Part shown: in pieces, positions 1 to 8,001 of the stretch
Position numbering within the stretch: the first letter of the stretch is position 1
Layout: each line of letters opens with the position of its first letter
Origin: Chthonomonadaceae bacterium
Lineage (GTDB): Bacteria; Armatimonadota; Chthonomonadetes; Chthonomonadales; Chthonomonadaceae
Direction of reading: 5' to 3'
NCBI GenBank assembly: GCA_025054835.1
Contig: JANWZQ010000042.1
Coordinates: forward strand, 1-54,473
DNA: 54,473 nt
Program-made: the position numbers and the translations under genes
Notes under the pieces: generated by a model
The model's input: the letters and a program-made list of their open reading frames with translations, nothing else
Databases searched by the model: none
Told to the model about the DNA's origin: nothing

Positions 1-576
1 GATCTGCATGCGGGGCAGATACAGGGCTTCTTCGATCTGCCAGTGGATCACCTGTATGCAGGGCCTCTGATCGCCGACTACCTGATTGCCGCCGGGTTGC
101 ACAACGGCAACACCGTGGTAGTCTCCCCGGACGTGGGGGGAGTGGCGCGTGCCCGTGCCCTTGCGGAGCACCTGAAGACGCCGATTGCTATCATCGCCAA
201 AAGGCGGCCCGAACCCAATAAAGTGGAGATCATCGAGATCATCGGGGATGTGGAGGGCAAGGTCTGTGTGATGATCGACGACATGATCGACACGGCCGGA
301 ACGATTGTGCAGGGGGCAGAGGCGCTGATGGAGCGCGGTGCGGCTTCTGTGCACGCCTGCTGCACGCATCCCGTGCTCTCTGGAAAGGCTGTGGAACGAT
401 TGAACTGCTCTCCCCTGCGATCCATCATCGTAACAGATACCATTCCGCTGCCCCCGGAGAAGCAGATCCCCAAGATCAAGGTGCTGTCCGTAGCCCCACT
501 CCTGGCGGATGCCATCCTGAGGATCCATGAGGACAGCTCTGTCAGCGAACTCTTCGAGCACTACGCAGACCATTGA
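1..576 (+). CDS. prs: ribose-phosphate pyrophosphokinase, 3' part
   Basis: Makes PRPP from ribose 5-phosphate and ATP in the cytoplasm, the precursor of purines, pyrimidines, His and Trp. The frame is open from base 1 and starts [11 protein letters not shown], so the 5' end lies outside the window. About 191 residues are visible of the usual 310-320. They include [11 protein letters not shown], the [10 protein letters not shown] stretch and the PRPP-binding loop DDMIDTAGT at residues 93-101 of the fragment, all diagnostic of PRPP synthases. The stop is followed after 40 bases by the creatininase-like gene, probably in the same operon. Identity is very secure; only the N-terminal third is missing. 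Confidence 0.96.
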   Translation, partial: DLHAGQIQGFFDLPVDHLYAGPLIADYLIAAGLHNGNTVVVSPDVGGVARARALAEHLKTPIAIIAKRRPEPNKVEIIEIIGDVEGKVCVMIDDMIDTAGTIVQGAEALMERGAASVHACCTHPVLSGKAVERLNCSPLRSIIVTDTIPLPPEKQIPKIKVLSVAPLLADAILRIHEDSSVSELFEHYADH

Positions 577-616
577 TCCGGGTGCTGCATGTCGAGGTAG
601 TACGGAGCAATTGAGC

Positions 617-1396
617 GTGCAGCTGGGAGAACAGATCTGGACACAGGTGCCGGAGCGGACTGGCCGGGTTGTGGTGGTACCCCTCGGTTCACTGGAACAG
701 CACGGGCATCACCTCCCTCTGCTGACCGATACGCTGATTGCCACGGAGATTGCCCGCCGGGCAGCGTTAGAGCTTCAGGAAGAAGCGGTCTTTCTGCCAG
801 CACTCTGGCTGGGCGCGTCCGATCATCATCGTGCGATGCCCGGAACAGTCAGTGTGCGCAACAGCGTCTACGTGGAGATGCTCAAAGACGTGCTGGACAG
901 CCTGATCGGGGGGGGCTTTCGGCGCCTCTTCCTGTTGAACGCGCATGGGGGCAACATCACTCCGGGGCGCATGGCCATCTACGATACCCATCTCAAGTAT
1001 CGCCATATCAAGGACCTCTGGATTGCCTTCAGCTCCTGGTGGACGATTGCCGCCGATCAGATCGCAGCCATCGAGAGCCTGGATCAGAAGATTGTCACCC
1101 ATGCCTGTGAACTGGAGACGAGCATGATCCTGCGTTTGCGTCCGGAACTGGTGCGGATGGAGGTGGCACGCGGGGCTAACATTGCTTTCCAATCGGCGTT
1201 CTACTGTCCCGATTTCTCGCAGAACAGTCGCGTGGATGTTCCCCGGGCATTCGATCAGATCAGCGTGACCGGTGCCTTCGGTCACCCGGAGCGCGCAACA
1301 GAGGATAAGGGGGAGGCGTTGTTCACAGCGGCTGTGCAGGAAGTGGTGGCATTCGTGCGTGAATTCGCACGCTGGCAACCGTTCGATCCGCACTGA
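617..1396 (+). CDS. creatininase family protein (amidohydrolase)
   Basis: Metal-dependent cyclic-amide hydrolase of the creatininase fold. The open frame begins at 527 inside prs. I prefer GTG at 617, nine bases after GGAG at 604-607, giving 259 residues, the usual family size; TTG at 611 is possible. Metal-binding signatures are SLEQHGHHLPLLTD (residues 25-38), NAHGGN (108-113) and ELETS (165-169), with the Glu, His and Asp ligands present. The family includes creatinine amidohydrolase, formamide hydrolases of riboflavin/F420 synthesis and many proteins of unknown substrate. Nothing nearby points to creatine metabolism, so I leave the substrate open. Confidence 0.85.
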   Translation: MQLGEQIWTQVPERTGRVVVVPLGSLEQHGHHLPLLTDTLIATEIARRAALELQEEAVFLPALWLGASDHHRAMPGTVSVRNSVYVEMLKDVLDSLIGGGFRRLFLLNAHGGNITPGRMAIYDTHLKYRHIKDLWIAFSSWWTIAADQIAAIESLDQKIVTHACELETSMILRLRPELVRMEVARGANIAFQSAFYCPDFSQNSRVDVPRAFDQISVTGAFGHPERATEDKGEALFTAAVQEVVAFVREFARWQPFDPH

Positions 1397-1407
1397 GAGG
1401 AGCGGCA

Positions 1408-1701
1408 ATGTCTGGTGTCTCTGCAGAACATAGCGTGCTTGCAGCCGGTGCTTCCCCGGGATCCAGACTGAAGCACTACATGAATGCCCGCGTCAATGTG
1501 TACTACGACAACAACGCCTACTCCGACCTGGGTACCCTGACATACATGGACAACTTCTGGGTCGAGCTCACCAAGGACAGTGGCGAACGCCTGCTTATCC
1601 CCACCAGTGCGATCCGCATTGTGAAGCTAATCGAGCCTGCAGGACGGCATCCGGAGTCGGCTCACCTGTTGCGTCCAGCAGCTCCTGATGGAGGAAATTG
1701 A
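1408..1701 (+). CDS. small conserved-looking protein of unknown function
   Basis: 97 residues, ATG at 1408 with GAGAGGAG just upstream, 11 bases after the creatininase stop. I do not recognise the family. Residues 20-75 form a compact, mostly beta-strand stretch (ARVNVYYDNNAYSDLGTLTY, then WVELTKDSGERLLIPTSAIR). Its pattern of short strands and a conserved-looking glycine turn is reminiscent of Sm/SH3-like small barrels, but that is an impression, not a match. The ends are low-complexity. It is cytoplasmic (no signal or membrane segment) and overlaps or abuts the next gene, so the two are probably co-translated. Confidence 0.7.
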   Translation: MSGVSAEHSVLAAGASPGSRLKHYMNARVNVYYDNNAYSDLGTLTYMDNFWVELTKDSGERLLIPTSAIRIVKLIEPAGRHPESAHLLRPAAPDGGN

Positions 1702-1706
1702 GTCCC

Positions 1707-2312
1707 ATGCGCCCGCGTCCGGATCGGGGCCCGCGCAAACCGTCTGGGTCGAAGAACTCTTCGGCGCGTGGAGCCGGCAGGCGTACGCGGGAAGCCAGTC
1801 CGTCCTTCCAGATCGTGGAACGTCCCGCGCTCACCGGAGAGCCACCCGGGTTCTCCGGCCCCTTTCGGGTTCTGATCGCGGTGCATCGCCCTCGTTTTCG
1901 CGGGCGGGCCGAGCGCGCCGCTGCGCTGGTGGGGTGGGAGGTAACCGCCCTGTTGAACAAACAGGACCCGGTCGGATACTGCCAGAAGCCGCCACGCCCT
2001 CCCGATGTGCTGCTGCTGTCGGGCGATTTCGGGCGCCAGAAGGACTACGCGATTTTCCGCGCCGTGCAGCGTTTCCGCGCACAGGGCATGCAACTGATCG
2101 GTCTGGTGGAGGACTGTCAGTCCCCGCCGGAGGGTTTTCCGGACTCCGTGCCCGATCGACTCTGTGATGTCTGCCTGACGCCTCCCTACAGGACAGCGGA
2201 CCTGCGCGCAGTGCTTGTGCAGATCTACGAGCGGATGCGGGGTGAGCCGGCGCCTCCACCCATCACAAAGACCAGCACCAATCTGGAAGATGAGTCAGAC
2301 GCAGAAATATGA
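1707..2312 (+). CDS. receiver-like domain protein with disordered basic N-terminus
   Basis: 201 residues from ATG 1707; TTG 1698 overlaps the previous stop and is the alternative, both served by GGAGG at 1690-1694. The first ~55 residues are Arg/Pro/Ser-rich and probably disordered. Residues ~55-175 have alternating strands and helices like a response-regulator receiver: RVLIAV, WEVTALLN, DVLLLSGDF, QLIGLVED, then an LTPPYRTADLRAVL ending that resembles the receiver C-terminal helix. The acidic pair expected after strand 1 is absent (IAVHRP) and the usual Lys is not visible, so it would be a pseudo-receiver. No output domain is present. The fold call is inference; the reading frame is well supported by context. 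Confidence 0.65.
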   Translation: MRPRPDRGPRKPSGSKNSSARGAGRRTREASPSFQIVERPALTGEPPGFSGPFRVLIAVHRPRFRGRAERAAALVGWEVTALLNKQDPVGYCQKPPRPPDVLLLSGDFGRQKDYAIFRAVQRFRAQGMQLIGLVEDCQSPPEGFPDSVPDRLCDVCLTPPYRTADLRAVLVQIYERMRGEPAPPPITKTSTNLEDESDAEI

Positions 2313-2341
2313 ACTGGATGGAGCCGGAGACGCGCTGAAGA

Positions 2342-3664
2342 TCATCGGTAGCGGTTGAACAGATCCCATGCGGGCCACTCCGATACCTGCGCAGCGGCAC
2401 GGTGCAGCGCCCCATCTATGTCGCCGTCAGCGCGCTTGTTGAACAGAACGGCCCAGGAGAGCCCATTGGCGAGCCGGACCAGCAGGGCCGAAGTCCCGGG
2501 CATGCTCCCGGAGTGCCAGTAGTTCGCGCTACCGTTCGGTGCCAGAGGCCGTACCATCCACCCGAGACCGTAGTAAGTCGGGGTGGGAGAGCCATCCGCG
2601 GTGTGCCCGAGTGGAGGAGCCGGGCGCGCGTACATCTGTGCGGTGGTCGATGGGTTCAGGACTGGTCGGACGCCCGGCCGGTCCAGAGCAACCGCGAACC
2701 GCGCAAGATCCACAACAGAAGCGATCCATCCGCCGTGCGCGTCCATCGTTTGTGGTGAGGCGAATCCATAGGGTGTCGGTACCTGCTTCGAGCGATCGAA
2801 ATAGGCGGCGGTCGTCTTCTCATCTCCATCGTAGTAGCAGACCTCTCCTGTGAAGCGCTCACTTTTCTGGCCCCGACCGATCCGCGCTCGCCGGATCCCC
2901 ATGGGCGCAAGCACGTGCTTGCGCACATAGGCCTCATACGACATTCCTGTTACCTTCTCGATCACGCGCCCCAGGACGCAGTACCCGAAGTTGGAATAGG
3001 CATATCGGGTTCCAGGGTCGAAATCGAGTGGACGTCCCATGGTCCAGCGGATCAGCGACGTGTGATCGACTGGCAGGGGGATACCCATCTCCGCCGCGAT
3101 CTGAAAGTGCTGGAACATGATGTCTCCGCTGCGCTCGCGGTCCCATCCGCCGGAGTGTTGCAACAGGTGCCGGACGGTGATGGCGTTGAGACGCGGGTCG
3201 GGCGTTTTGCCCTCCGGGAGGAATGGCTTGAGGCCGAGAAGCGGGAACACAGGAGCGTCGAGATCAAGCCGGTGACGCGAGGACTGCACCAGTGTCAGGA
3301 TGGCTACTGCTGTGATCGGCTTGGAAACGCTGGCAATGCGAAACAGGGCATCCGGTTGCACCGGAGTCTGTCGCTCGAGATCCGCGTAGCCGTACCCGCG
3401 GGCATAGACCAGGCGTCCCCTGACAACAACCGCCAGAGCCCCTCCCGGGATCCTGTGGGCTTTCATGTGGGCGATCATGGCCGCATCGAATGGATGCATG
3501 GCCGGCAGGTAAGCGCCCGTTGTCGGGATACCTTCTATGACCGGTGTCGATGCGATCTCCTTCTCTACTTCCACCGGAGGGATCGTTGTGAGGGAAAGAT
3601 TGGCCATACCCGTGCACAGCATGACGCTGCACCGGAGGAAGCCCGCGACCAGATGGTACAGCAT
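2342..3664 (-). CDS. beta-lactamase-family serine hydrolase, exported
   Basis: 440 residues. I start at ATG 3664, because AGGAG sits seven bases ahead and the protein then opens with a hydrophobic signal-like segment (MLYHLVAGFLRCSVMLCTG). Class C beta-lactamase / penicillin-binding signatures: SVSK at 112-115 (nucleophile Ser and Lys), YSN at 223-225 and HSG at 384-386 in place of KTG. Family members are D-amino-acid peptidases, esterases or amidases; true beta-lactamase activity should not be assumed. It lies 44 bases downstream of the pyrophosphatase on the same strand and is convergent with the upstream + strand operon. Confidence 0.88.
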   Translation of the reverse strand: MLYHLVAGFLRCSVMLCTGMANLSLTTIPPVEVEKEIASTPVIEGIPTTGAYLPAMHPFDAAMIAHMKAHRIPGGALAVVVRGRLVYARGYGYADLERQTPVQPDALFRIASVSKPITAVAILTLVQSSRHRLDLDAPVFPLLGLKPFLPEGKTPDPRLNAITVRHLLQHSGGWDRERSGDIMFQHFQIAAEMGIPLPVDHTSLIRWTMGRPLDFDPGTRYAYSNFGYCVLGRVIEKVTGMSYEAYVRKHVLAPMGIRRARIGRGQKSERFTGEVCYYDGDEKTTAAYFDRSKQVPTPYGFASPQTMDAHGGWIASVVDLARFAVALDRPGVRPVLNPSTTAQMYARPAPPLGHTADGSPTPTYYGLGWMVRPLAPNGSANYWHSGSMPGTSALLVRLANGLSWAVLFNKRADGDIDGALHRAAAQVSEWPAWDLFNRYR

Positions 3665-3708
3665 GATACCGCTCTCCTGTGGATACACGCCGCGCGCGTT
3701 GCGCCCGT

Positions 3709-5040
3709 TCACGCCATGTCGTTCAGGATCGCCAGAAGAGTCGGCACCAGCTGTTTCTTGCGGGAGACGATATCTTCCAGATCGTATTCGTGATTCGAGA
3801 TCCGTGTGAAGGGCAGGGCAGCGAGGATCCGGTTCTCGCCCTGGCAGAGAAGACGGCTCCGTCCCGTGATCACATCGGTGATCATCAGGGCGATCAGAGA
3901 GAGGCCTTCCCGGTTGAGCCGCGTCTGCATGGCTTCCAGGATCTCTTCCCGGCGATCCGGCAGTTCCTGAAAGCCTGTGACCTCGACCTGCGCGATGCTG
4001 ACCGGGCTGCCACCCATCTGATACGCCTTGCGATCGGCATCGAGGATCTCGTCTGCTGAACGCGCGGCCAGGCCCGGTGCGGCGCGCAGCAGCTCCTCGC
4101 CGTAGGGCACGATCTCAATCCGGGCCAGCTGCGCCAGCCAGAGCGCAACCTTCTCATCGCGCTCGGTGGCAGTGGGGGAGCGAAACAGAAGGGTATCTGA
4201 AAGGATGCCGCTGAGCAATACGCCGGCCAGACTGGCCGGAGGCGTCAGATTGCGCGCCTGACACTTCTCGGCAACCAGCGTGCTGGTACTGCCGACCGGA
4301 TCGATAACAAACGGGATAGGAAGCGCCGTCGGTGCGTTGCCCAGACGATGATGATCCAGAACGCCCACGATTTCCGCCTCATCCGCGTCCGGAACAGCCT
4401 GCGCAATCTCGTTGTGATCGACCAGAAACAACCGGGCACGGGGAGGGTTCAGGATCACCCGACGGGTAGCAATGCCCACGTACTGACCGGTGGCGGAGAC
4501 GACGAGAAAATCGTCCGTTTCGGAACGGAGCAACGCATTGCGGTGATCGCTGATGCGGTCATGCTCGAAGAAAGTTGGCGCGTGGGTAGCAATCTCCCGG
4601 CAGGGCTGCGCGAGCATCACTGTCACGTTCACCGGCGCCGTGTAGGCCCGGGCCAGCGCCAGCGAGGTCACAACCCCTACAGGTTTACCGTTCTCGTCCA
4701 CGACCGGGATCACCCGGTCTCCTTCTGCGACACGTGCCATGGCCGCAGGCAACGCGGCATCCGGCGGTACGGTCTTCTGAGGGGTCGCCGCATGTCCGAA
4801 AGTGGGTGCGACTCCGGTTAGCAGACGGGGAGGGGGCTGCTCGAAACGTTCCAGAACAAAGGCGGCCTGCTCGTTGGGTTGACCGGCGCGCGCCGCCACA
4901 ACGTCTTCCTGACCGATCTGTTGCAGGTACCATGCGTAGCCCAGTGCCGCAGCGATCGCATCCGTGTCCGGGCGCTGGTGCCCGATGACGTAGGTGACGT
5001 CCGGGCTCCATGTGTCCATCTTGTCTCTGCTGGCGTTCAT
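3709..5040 (-). CDS. ppaC: manganese-dependent inorganic pyrophosphatase with CBS pair
   Basis: Family II (DHH) pyrophosphatase hydrolysing PPi to phosphate in the cytoplasm. The catalytic DHH domain shows GHQRPDTDA (His21, Asp25, Asp27), VDHNE (207-211) and LDHHRLGN (DHH at 229-231); the DHHA2 domain follows. Residues ~84-198 between strands are an inserted CBS pair, the nucleotide-sensing module of CBS-PPases; I see no DRTGG domain, consistent with 443 rather than ~550-660 residues. Start chosen at ATG 5040; a consensus TATAAT ends only six bases upstream, so the message may be leaderless. ATG at 5021 is the alternative. Followed by the serine hydrolase. Confidence 0.93.
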   Translation of the reverse strand: MNASRDKMDTWSPDVTYVIGHQRPDTDAIAAALGYAWYLQQIGQEDVVAARAGQPNEQAAFVLERFEQPPPRLLTGVAPTFGHAATPQKTVPPDAALPAAMARVAEGDRVIPVVDENGKPVGVVTSLALARAYTAPVNVTVMLAQPCREIATHAPTFFEHDRISDHRNALLRSETDDFLVVSATGQYVGIATRRVILNPPRARLFLVDHNEIAQAVPDADEAEIVGVLDHHRLGNAPTALPIPFVIDPVGSTSTLVAEKCQARNLTPPASLAGVLLSGILSDTLLFRSPTATERDEKVALWLAQLARIEIVPYGEELLRAAPGLAARSADEILDADRKAYQMGGSPVSIAQVEVTGFQELPDRREEILEAMQTRLNREGLSLIALMITDVITGRSRLLCQGENRILAALPFTRISNHEYDLEDIVSRKKQLVPTLLAILNDMA

Positions 5041-5046
5041 GTTTCT

Positions 5047-5052
5047 ATTATA
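5047..5052 (-). promoter_or_regulatory. TATAAT -10 element directly ahead of ppaC
   Basis: On the minus strand TATAAT is separated from the ATG at 5040 by six bases. Transcription from such an element would begin at or next to the A of the ATG, predicting a leaderless mRNA. I see no good -35 hexamer 16-18 bases further upstream. Confidence 0.5.
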
Positions 5053-5144
5053 GCCCATGGACTGGTAGAGAACACAGGGGAGGTTGTGGCCGATCAGCAG
5101 GACCTGCCGGGTGCTCCAGATAAGGCGGGACTGCGGCGCCATAC

Positions 5145-5200
5145 CTGAATGAAAATTTAATCTGTGCTTAACATGCGCTTAATAGTCTGGCCAGTATAAT
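5145..5200 (+). promoter_or_regulatory. Pho-box-like array of four 11-bp-spaced hexamers with TATAAT
   Basis: Four hexamers start at 5145 (CTGAAT), 5156 (TTTAAT), 5167 (CTTAAC) and 5178 (CTTAAT), each separated by exactly five bases. A perfect TATAAT follows at 5195-5200, 11 bases after the last hexamer, and no -35 element is needed in that geometry. This is the arrangement of PhoP-type boxes (6-bp repeats, 11-bp period, four copies) bound by OmpR-family regulators. It lies between the divergent ppaC gene and the prepilin operon and points toward the latter. Confidence 0.6.
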
Positions 5201-5279
5201 GCACGGCAATGTCAGGACCGATGTCCCGGGCATTGCGCGGACGCTACTATGCTGCAGGGGATCGGGCAAGGAGGTACTC

Positions 5280-6167
5280 GTGGGATCGTTGTTATTGTCG
5301 CGACATGTCGCGCGCAGAGGTTTCACCCTGATCGAATTGCTGGTAGTAATCGCAATCATTGCCATTCTGGCTGCGATCCTCTTCCCGGTGTTCGCACAGG
5401 CCCGGGAACAGGCGCGGCGCGCTACCTGTCTGTCGAACATGCGTCAGCTGGGCAACGCGTGGTTGATGTACGCGCAGGACTACGATGAGCGGCTTCCCAA
5501 GACCGGGAACGGACGTCCGAACGAGGGCGAGGATACGGTGGGCGAGCCGTACCTGCTCCAGCCCTACATCAAGAGCATTCAGATGTTCTTCTGCCCGAAC
5601 CGCATGACCAGGTACTGGGAGTGCTGGTCGATCGAGAACCAGGGTGGCATCCCGATCACTGTTCCGATCGAGCAGCGGACCTCACGGTGCTTCGGATACG
5701 GAACGAACTTCGGACTCTACGACTATCGCTCTGGCAACGGCATCTGGGGGCCAGCACAGGCGGAAACTGCGCCGTGGGGCGGTACGCTCTGGGTGGGACG
5801 CTACCTGTCCGAATTCCCGACGCCGGCGCAGTGCGTGCTGCAGGGTGACTCTAACGATGAACCACCTGCCACGCTGACGCCCTACTTCCAGGGAATTGAT
5901 GGCACAACTCCCGGCGTCGTGCGACATAACGGGATGTACCAGTATTCCTTCGTAGACGGTCACGCCAAGTCAATGCCCGTCGCGGCGTACAGCATGGCGC
6001 GTGCCGCCGCAGGCTCATTCACGATCATGCCGAGGCGTCGGGAAGATCTGCTCATGTTCTGTCGCGACCCGGACAACATCGCGCAGTTTGAGTTCCGCTT
6101 CGCACAGGGCCGTACCTGCGCGCAGACCGTGGACCAGATCCTCTTCCGACGCGACGAGCTGCGCTGA
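5280..6167 (+). CDS. prepilin-like protein with H-x9-DG domain (DUF1559 type)
   Basis: Secreted or pilus-like protein processed by a type IV prepilin peptidase. Start chosen at GTG 5280, four bases after AAGGAGGT; the open frame extends to 5199. The leader ends RRGFTLIEL: cleavage after Gly14, Phe15 at +1, Glu19 at +5, followed by a ~20-residue hydrophobic helix. The H-x9-DG element is at His216...Asp226-Gly227. 295 residues, normal for the family. Such proteins are numerous in Armatimonadota and Planctomycetota; whether they form filaments or serve secretion is not known. First gene of a + strand operon with the next three genes, behind the Pho-like array. Confidence 0.9.
   Translation: MGSLLLSRHVARRGFTLIELLVVIAIIAILAAILFPVFAQAREQARRATCLSNMRQLGNAWLMYAQDYDERLPKTGNGRPNEGEDTVGEPYLLQPYIKSIQMFFCPNRMTRYWECWSIENQGGIPITVPIEQRTSRCFGYGTNFGLYDYRSGNGIWGPAQAETAPWGGTLWVGRYLSEFPTPAQCVLQGDSNDEPPATLTPYFQGIDGTTPGVVRHNGMYQYSFVDGHAKSMPVAAYSMARAAAGSFTIMPRRREDLLMFCRDPDNIAQFEFRFAQGRTCAQTVDQILFRRDELR
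5316..5404 (+). repeat. prepilin-leader DNA repeat, copy 1
   Basis: 89 bp encoding the leader and hydrophobic helix. It matches 6454-6542 at all but four positions by my alignment, whereas the rest of the two genes has diverged. Confidence 0.85.
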
Positions 6168-6182
6168 TTGCCGGGAGCTCCT

Positions 6183-6395
6183 ATGAAGCAGAAGATCCAC
6201 CCGGTTGTGGCGGTTGCGCTCATCGTGCTGGCAGTTGTCGGCGCAGGAGTGTACCTGACGCGCCTGATGAATTCTGGAGTGGTGGGTAAGGAGTACCGGC
6301 CCGGTGAAAAACCTTTCGTCAACCGGAATCTGGACACTCCGGAAGACGAAACCGCGCGTGATGCCGAGCGCACCGGAGACCCGGATGGCAAGTAG
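6183..6395 (+). CDS. small single-span membrane protein between two prepilins
   Basis: 70 residues from ATG 6183, with GGGAG at 6173-6177 and a five-base spacer; the open frame begins at 6168 but that start has no ribosome site. One membrane segment at about residues 6-27 (PVVAVALIVLAVVGAGVYL), then a charged, Asp/Glu/Pro-rich tail of ~40 residues. No family recognised. Its place 15 bases after one prepilin gene and 37 bases before another suggests an accessory role at the membrane for those proteins, but that is only context. Confidence 0.75.
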   Translation: MKQKIHPVVAVALIVLAVVGAGVYLTRLMNSGVVGKEYRPGEKPFVNRNLDTPEDETARDAERTGDPDGK

Positions 6396-6432
6396 CTTCC
6401 GGCTGGCGTTGAAATGAACAGGACGGTCATGC

Positions 6433-7092
6433 ATGATGGCAATGGGCAAGCGGAGAGGCTTCACCCTGATCGAATTGCTGGTAGTGATCGCAGTCATTGC
6501 CATTCTGGCTGCGGTCCTCTTCCCGGTGTTCGCACAGGCCCGTGCGAAGGCACGTCAGGCTGCCTGCGCAAATAACACACGCCAGCTGGCAACGGGCCTG
6601 TTGCTGTATGTACAGGACTACGATGAGACCCTGCCTCCCGTCGCATACGAGATCGATGTGAACGGGGAAGAGGAGGAAGTACTCTGGAGCGATCTGGCCG
6701 CGCCTTACCTGAAGAATGAGCCAGTCCGGCGTTGCCCGGATGACGCGCTGGCCCGGGGTAACTCCTACGGTTTGAACGAGCTGGCGTTTGCGGACCTGGC
6801 GGACGAGGAGGGTGAACGGGCGCCCATCCGGATCCTGGCGGCTTTCCGTACCCCCGCGGAGACGGTGATGCTGGGCGACATCGGCACGGAAGACGATCTG
6901 CGCACCCCGCGTCCGGACGCGTACAAGATGGTTGCGCCCTCCTTCCCGCTGAACGATGACGAAGATGCCCGGCCCTCCGCGCGGCACTTTCTGCGGGTCA
7001 ATCTGGCTTTCATGGATGGGCATCAGAAGCCCTGTCGACTGGAGCAGTTCTATCTGGGACAACAACCACCGGATCGATGGTTCGAGCCCTGA
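6433..7092 (+). CDS. second prepilin-like protein with H-x9-DG domain
   Basis: 219 residues, shorter than its neighbour. ATG 6433 (followed by a second ATG) leads [15 protein letters not shown]: predicted cleavage after Gly9, Phe10 at +1, Glu14 at +5. The hydrophobic helix runs to ~30, the globular part starts FPVFAQAR, and H-x9-DG is at His185...Asp195-Gly196. The middle is strongly acidic (EEEEV, DEEGE, DDED). The leader-coding DNA is almost identical to that of the first prepilin, pointing to duplication or gene conversion. The ribosome site is weak (AGGACGG). Confidence 0.88.
   Translation: MMAMGKRRGFTLIELLVVIAVIAILAAVLFPVFAQARAKARQAACANNTRQLATGLLLYVQDYDETLPPVAYEIDVNGEEEEVLWSDLAAPYLKNEPVRRCPDDALARGNSYGLNELAFADLADEEGERAPIRILAAFRTPAETVMLGDIGTEDDLRTPRPDAYKMVAPSFPLNDDEDARPSARHFLRVNLAFMDGHQKPCRLEQFYLGQQPPDRWFEP
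6454..6542 (+). repeat. prepilin-leader DNA repeat, copy 2
   Basis: Partner of 5316-5404; four differences in 89 bp, all A/G or T/C transitions. Confidence 0.85.
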
Positions 7093-7119
7093 GGTGTAAT
7101 GCTGCTGCAAGGAGCAGGT

Positions 7120-7806
7120 ATGGCAAGCGAGTATGATCTGACACCGGGCATCTCCTGGCCAACCATTCTCTATCGGTGCAAATGGCGGGAGCATAACTCA
7201 GAGGCACCGGGGATCATCGAGCATCTTTACCAGATCCGGGCCCGATATACGCAGAACATCGCCAGCGAGGTAGCCCGATCCGCAAAGTCCAGCTACGGGT
7301 TGTTCGAAAGCCCGTTTGACCTGCTCGAGACCGATCATGCTGGACTGAAGAAACTGCGTGCGTTCATCGAAGAAGCGTTACAACTGGCAGTTTCCCATGT
7401 GAACGGGGCGCAGGTGCCCCCGGAACGCATCCAGCCCATCATTGTAGACAGCTGGTTCCATATCACCAACGACGGGGGGTACCACGACGCGCACTTCCAT
7501 GCCCACTGTTCCTGGTGCGGCATCTACTACCTTCAGGCAGGAGACAGCACAGCTGTGCCGGACCAGGGCGCCGGAAATGGGGTCAACCGCTTCTATTCTC
7601 CATTGACCTTTGCCGGTGCGTTCAGCGACTACGGCAACCATTATCTGAGTTCCAACCGGATTGATATCGTTCCTGAGGACGGTGTGCTGATCCTCTTTCC
7701 CGCATATCTGTTGCACAGTGCTCTGCCGTATCGGGGCCGGAAGGACCGGATCGTGATCTCTTTCAACAGCCAGTCTGTGCTGCGGGAAAGCGATGGTGTT
7801 GCATAG
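7120..7806 (+). CDS. putative 2OG-Fe(II) oxygenase (TIGR02466-like)
   Basis: 228 residues from ATG 7120, with AAGGAG at 7109-7114 and a five-base spacer (the open frame at 7099 lacks a site). The C-terminal half has the double-stranded beta-helix pattern of the TIGR02466 family: SWFHI, then HDAHFHAHC (residues 122-130) supplying the His/Asp iron ligands, GIYYL, LLHSALPY (distal His199) and Arg210 in DRIVISFN for the 2-oxoglutarate carboxylate. The family has no firmly known substrate. It is the last gene of the prepilin operon, 27 bases after the second prepilin, so hydroxylation of a small molecule or of the operon's own proteins are both open. Confidence 0.78.
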   Translation: MASEYDLTPGISWPTILYRCKWREHNSEAPGIIEHLYQIRARYTQNIASEVARSAKSSYGLFESPFDLLETDHAGLKKLRAFIEEALQLAVSHVNGAQVPPERIQPIIVDSWFHITNDGGYHDAHFHAHCSWCGIYYLQAGDSTAVPDQGAGNGVNRFYSPLTFAGAFSDYGNHYLSSNRIDIVPEDGVLILFPAYLLHSALPYRGRKDRIVISFNSQSVLRESDGVA

Positions 7807-7810
7807 AGAG

Positions 7811-7849
7811 CTTAACGCAAAATTAAAGTCCGCATAATCTCCAATTAAT
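7811..7849 (+). promoter_or_regulatory. second Pho-box-like array, ahead of the dockerin-protein gene
   Basis: Hexamers at 7811 (CTTAAC), 7822 (ATTAAA), 7833 (CATAAT) and 7844 (ATTAAT) with exactly five bases between them, i.e. four copies at 11-bp period as at 5145-5183. The -10 element is less clear here; TATTTA at 7849-7854 or AAAATA at 7861-7866 are candidates. The rest of the 195-bp intergenic stretch shows nothing I can name. Confidence 0.55.
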
Positions 7850-8001
7850 ATTTACCTCTCAAAATAACGAGCGCACAGGCGGTTATGGCGCTGTGACGAT
7901 GCATCAAGTCCGAGTGAGACAATCCGCTCAGCGATCCGAGCAGTACGCAGAGAGCGTGTGTTCCACTCAGGAAAGGTTCTTAACTGAGGAAGGAGTGCTC
8001 G

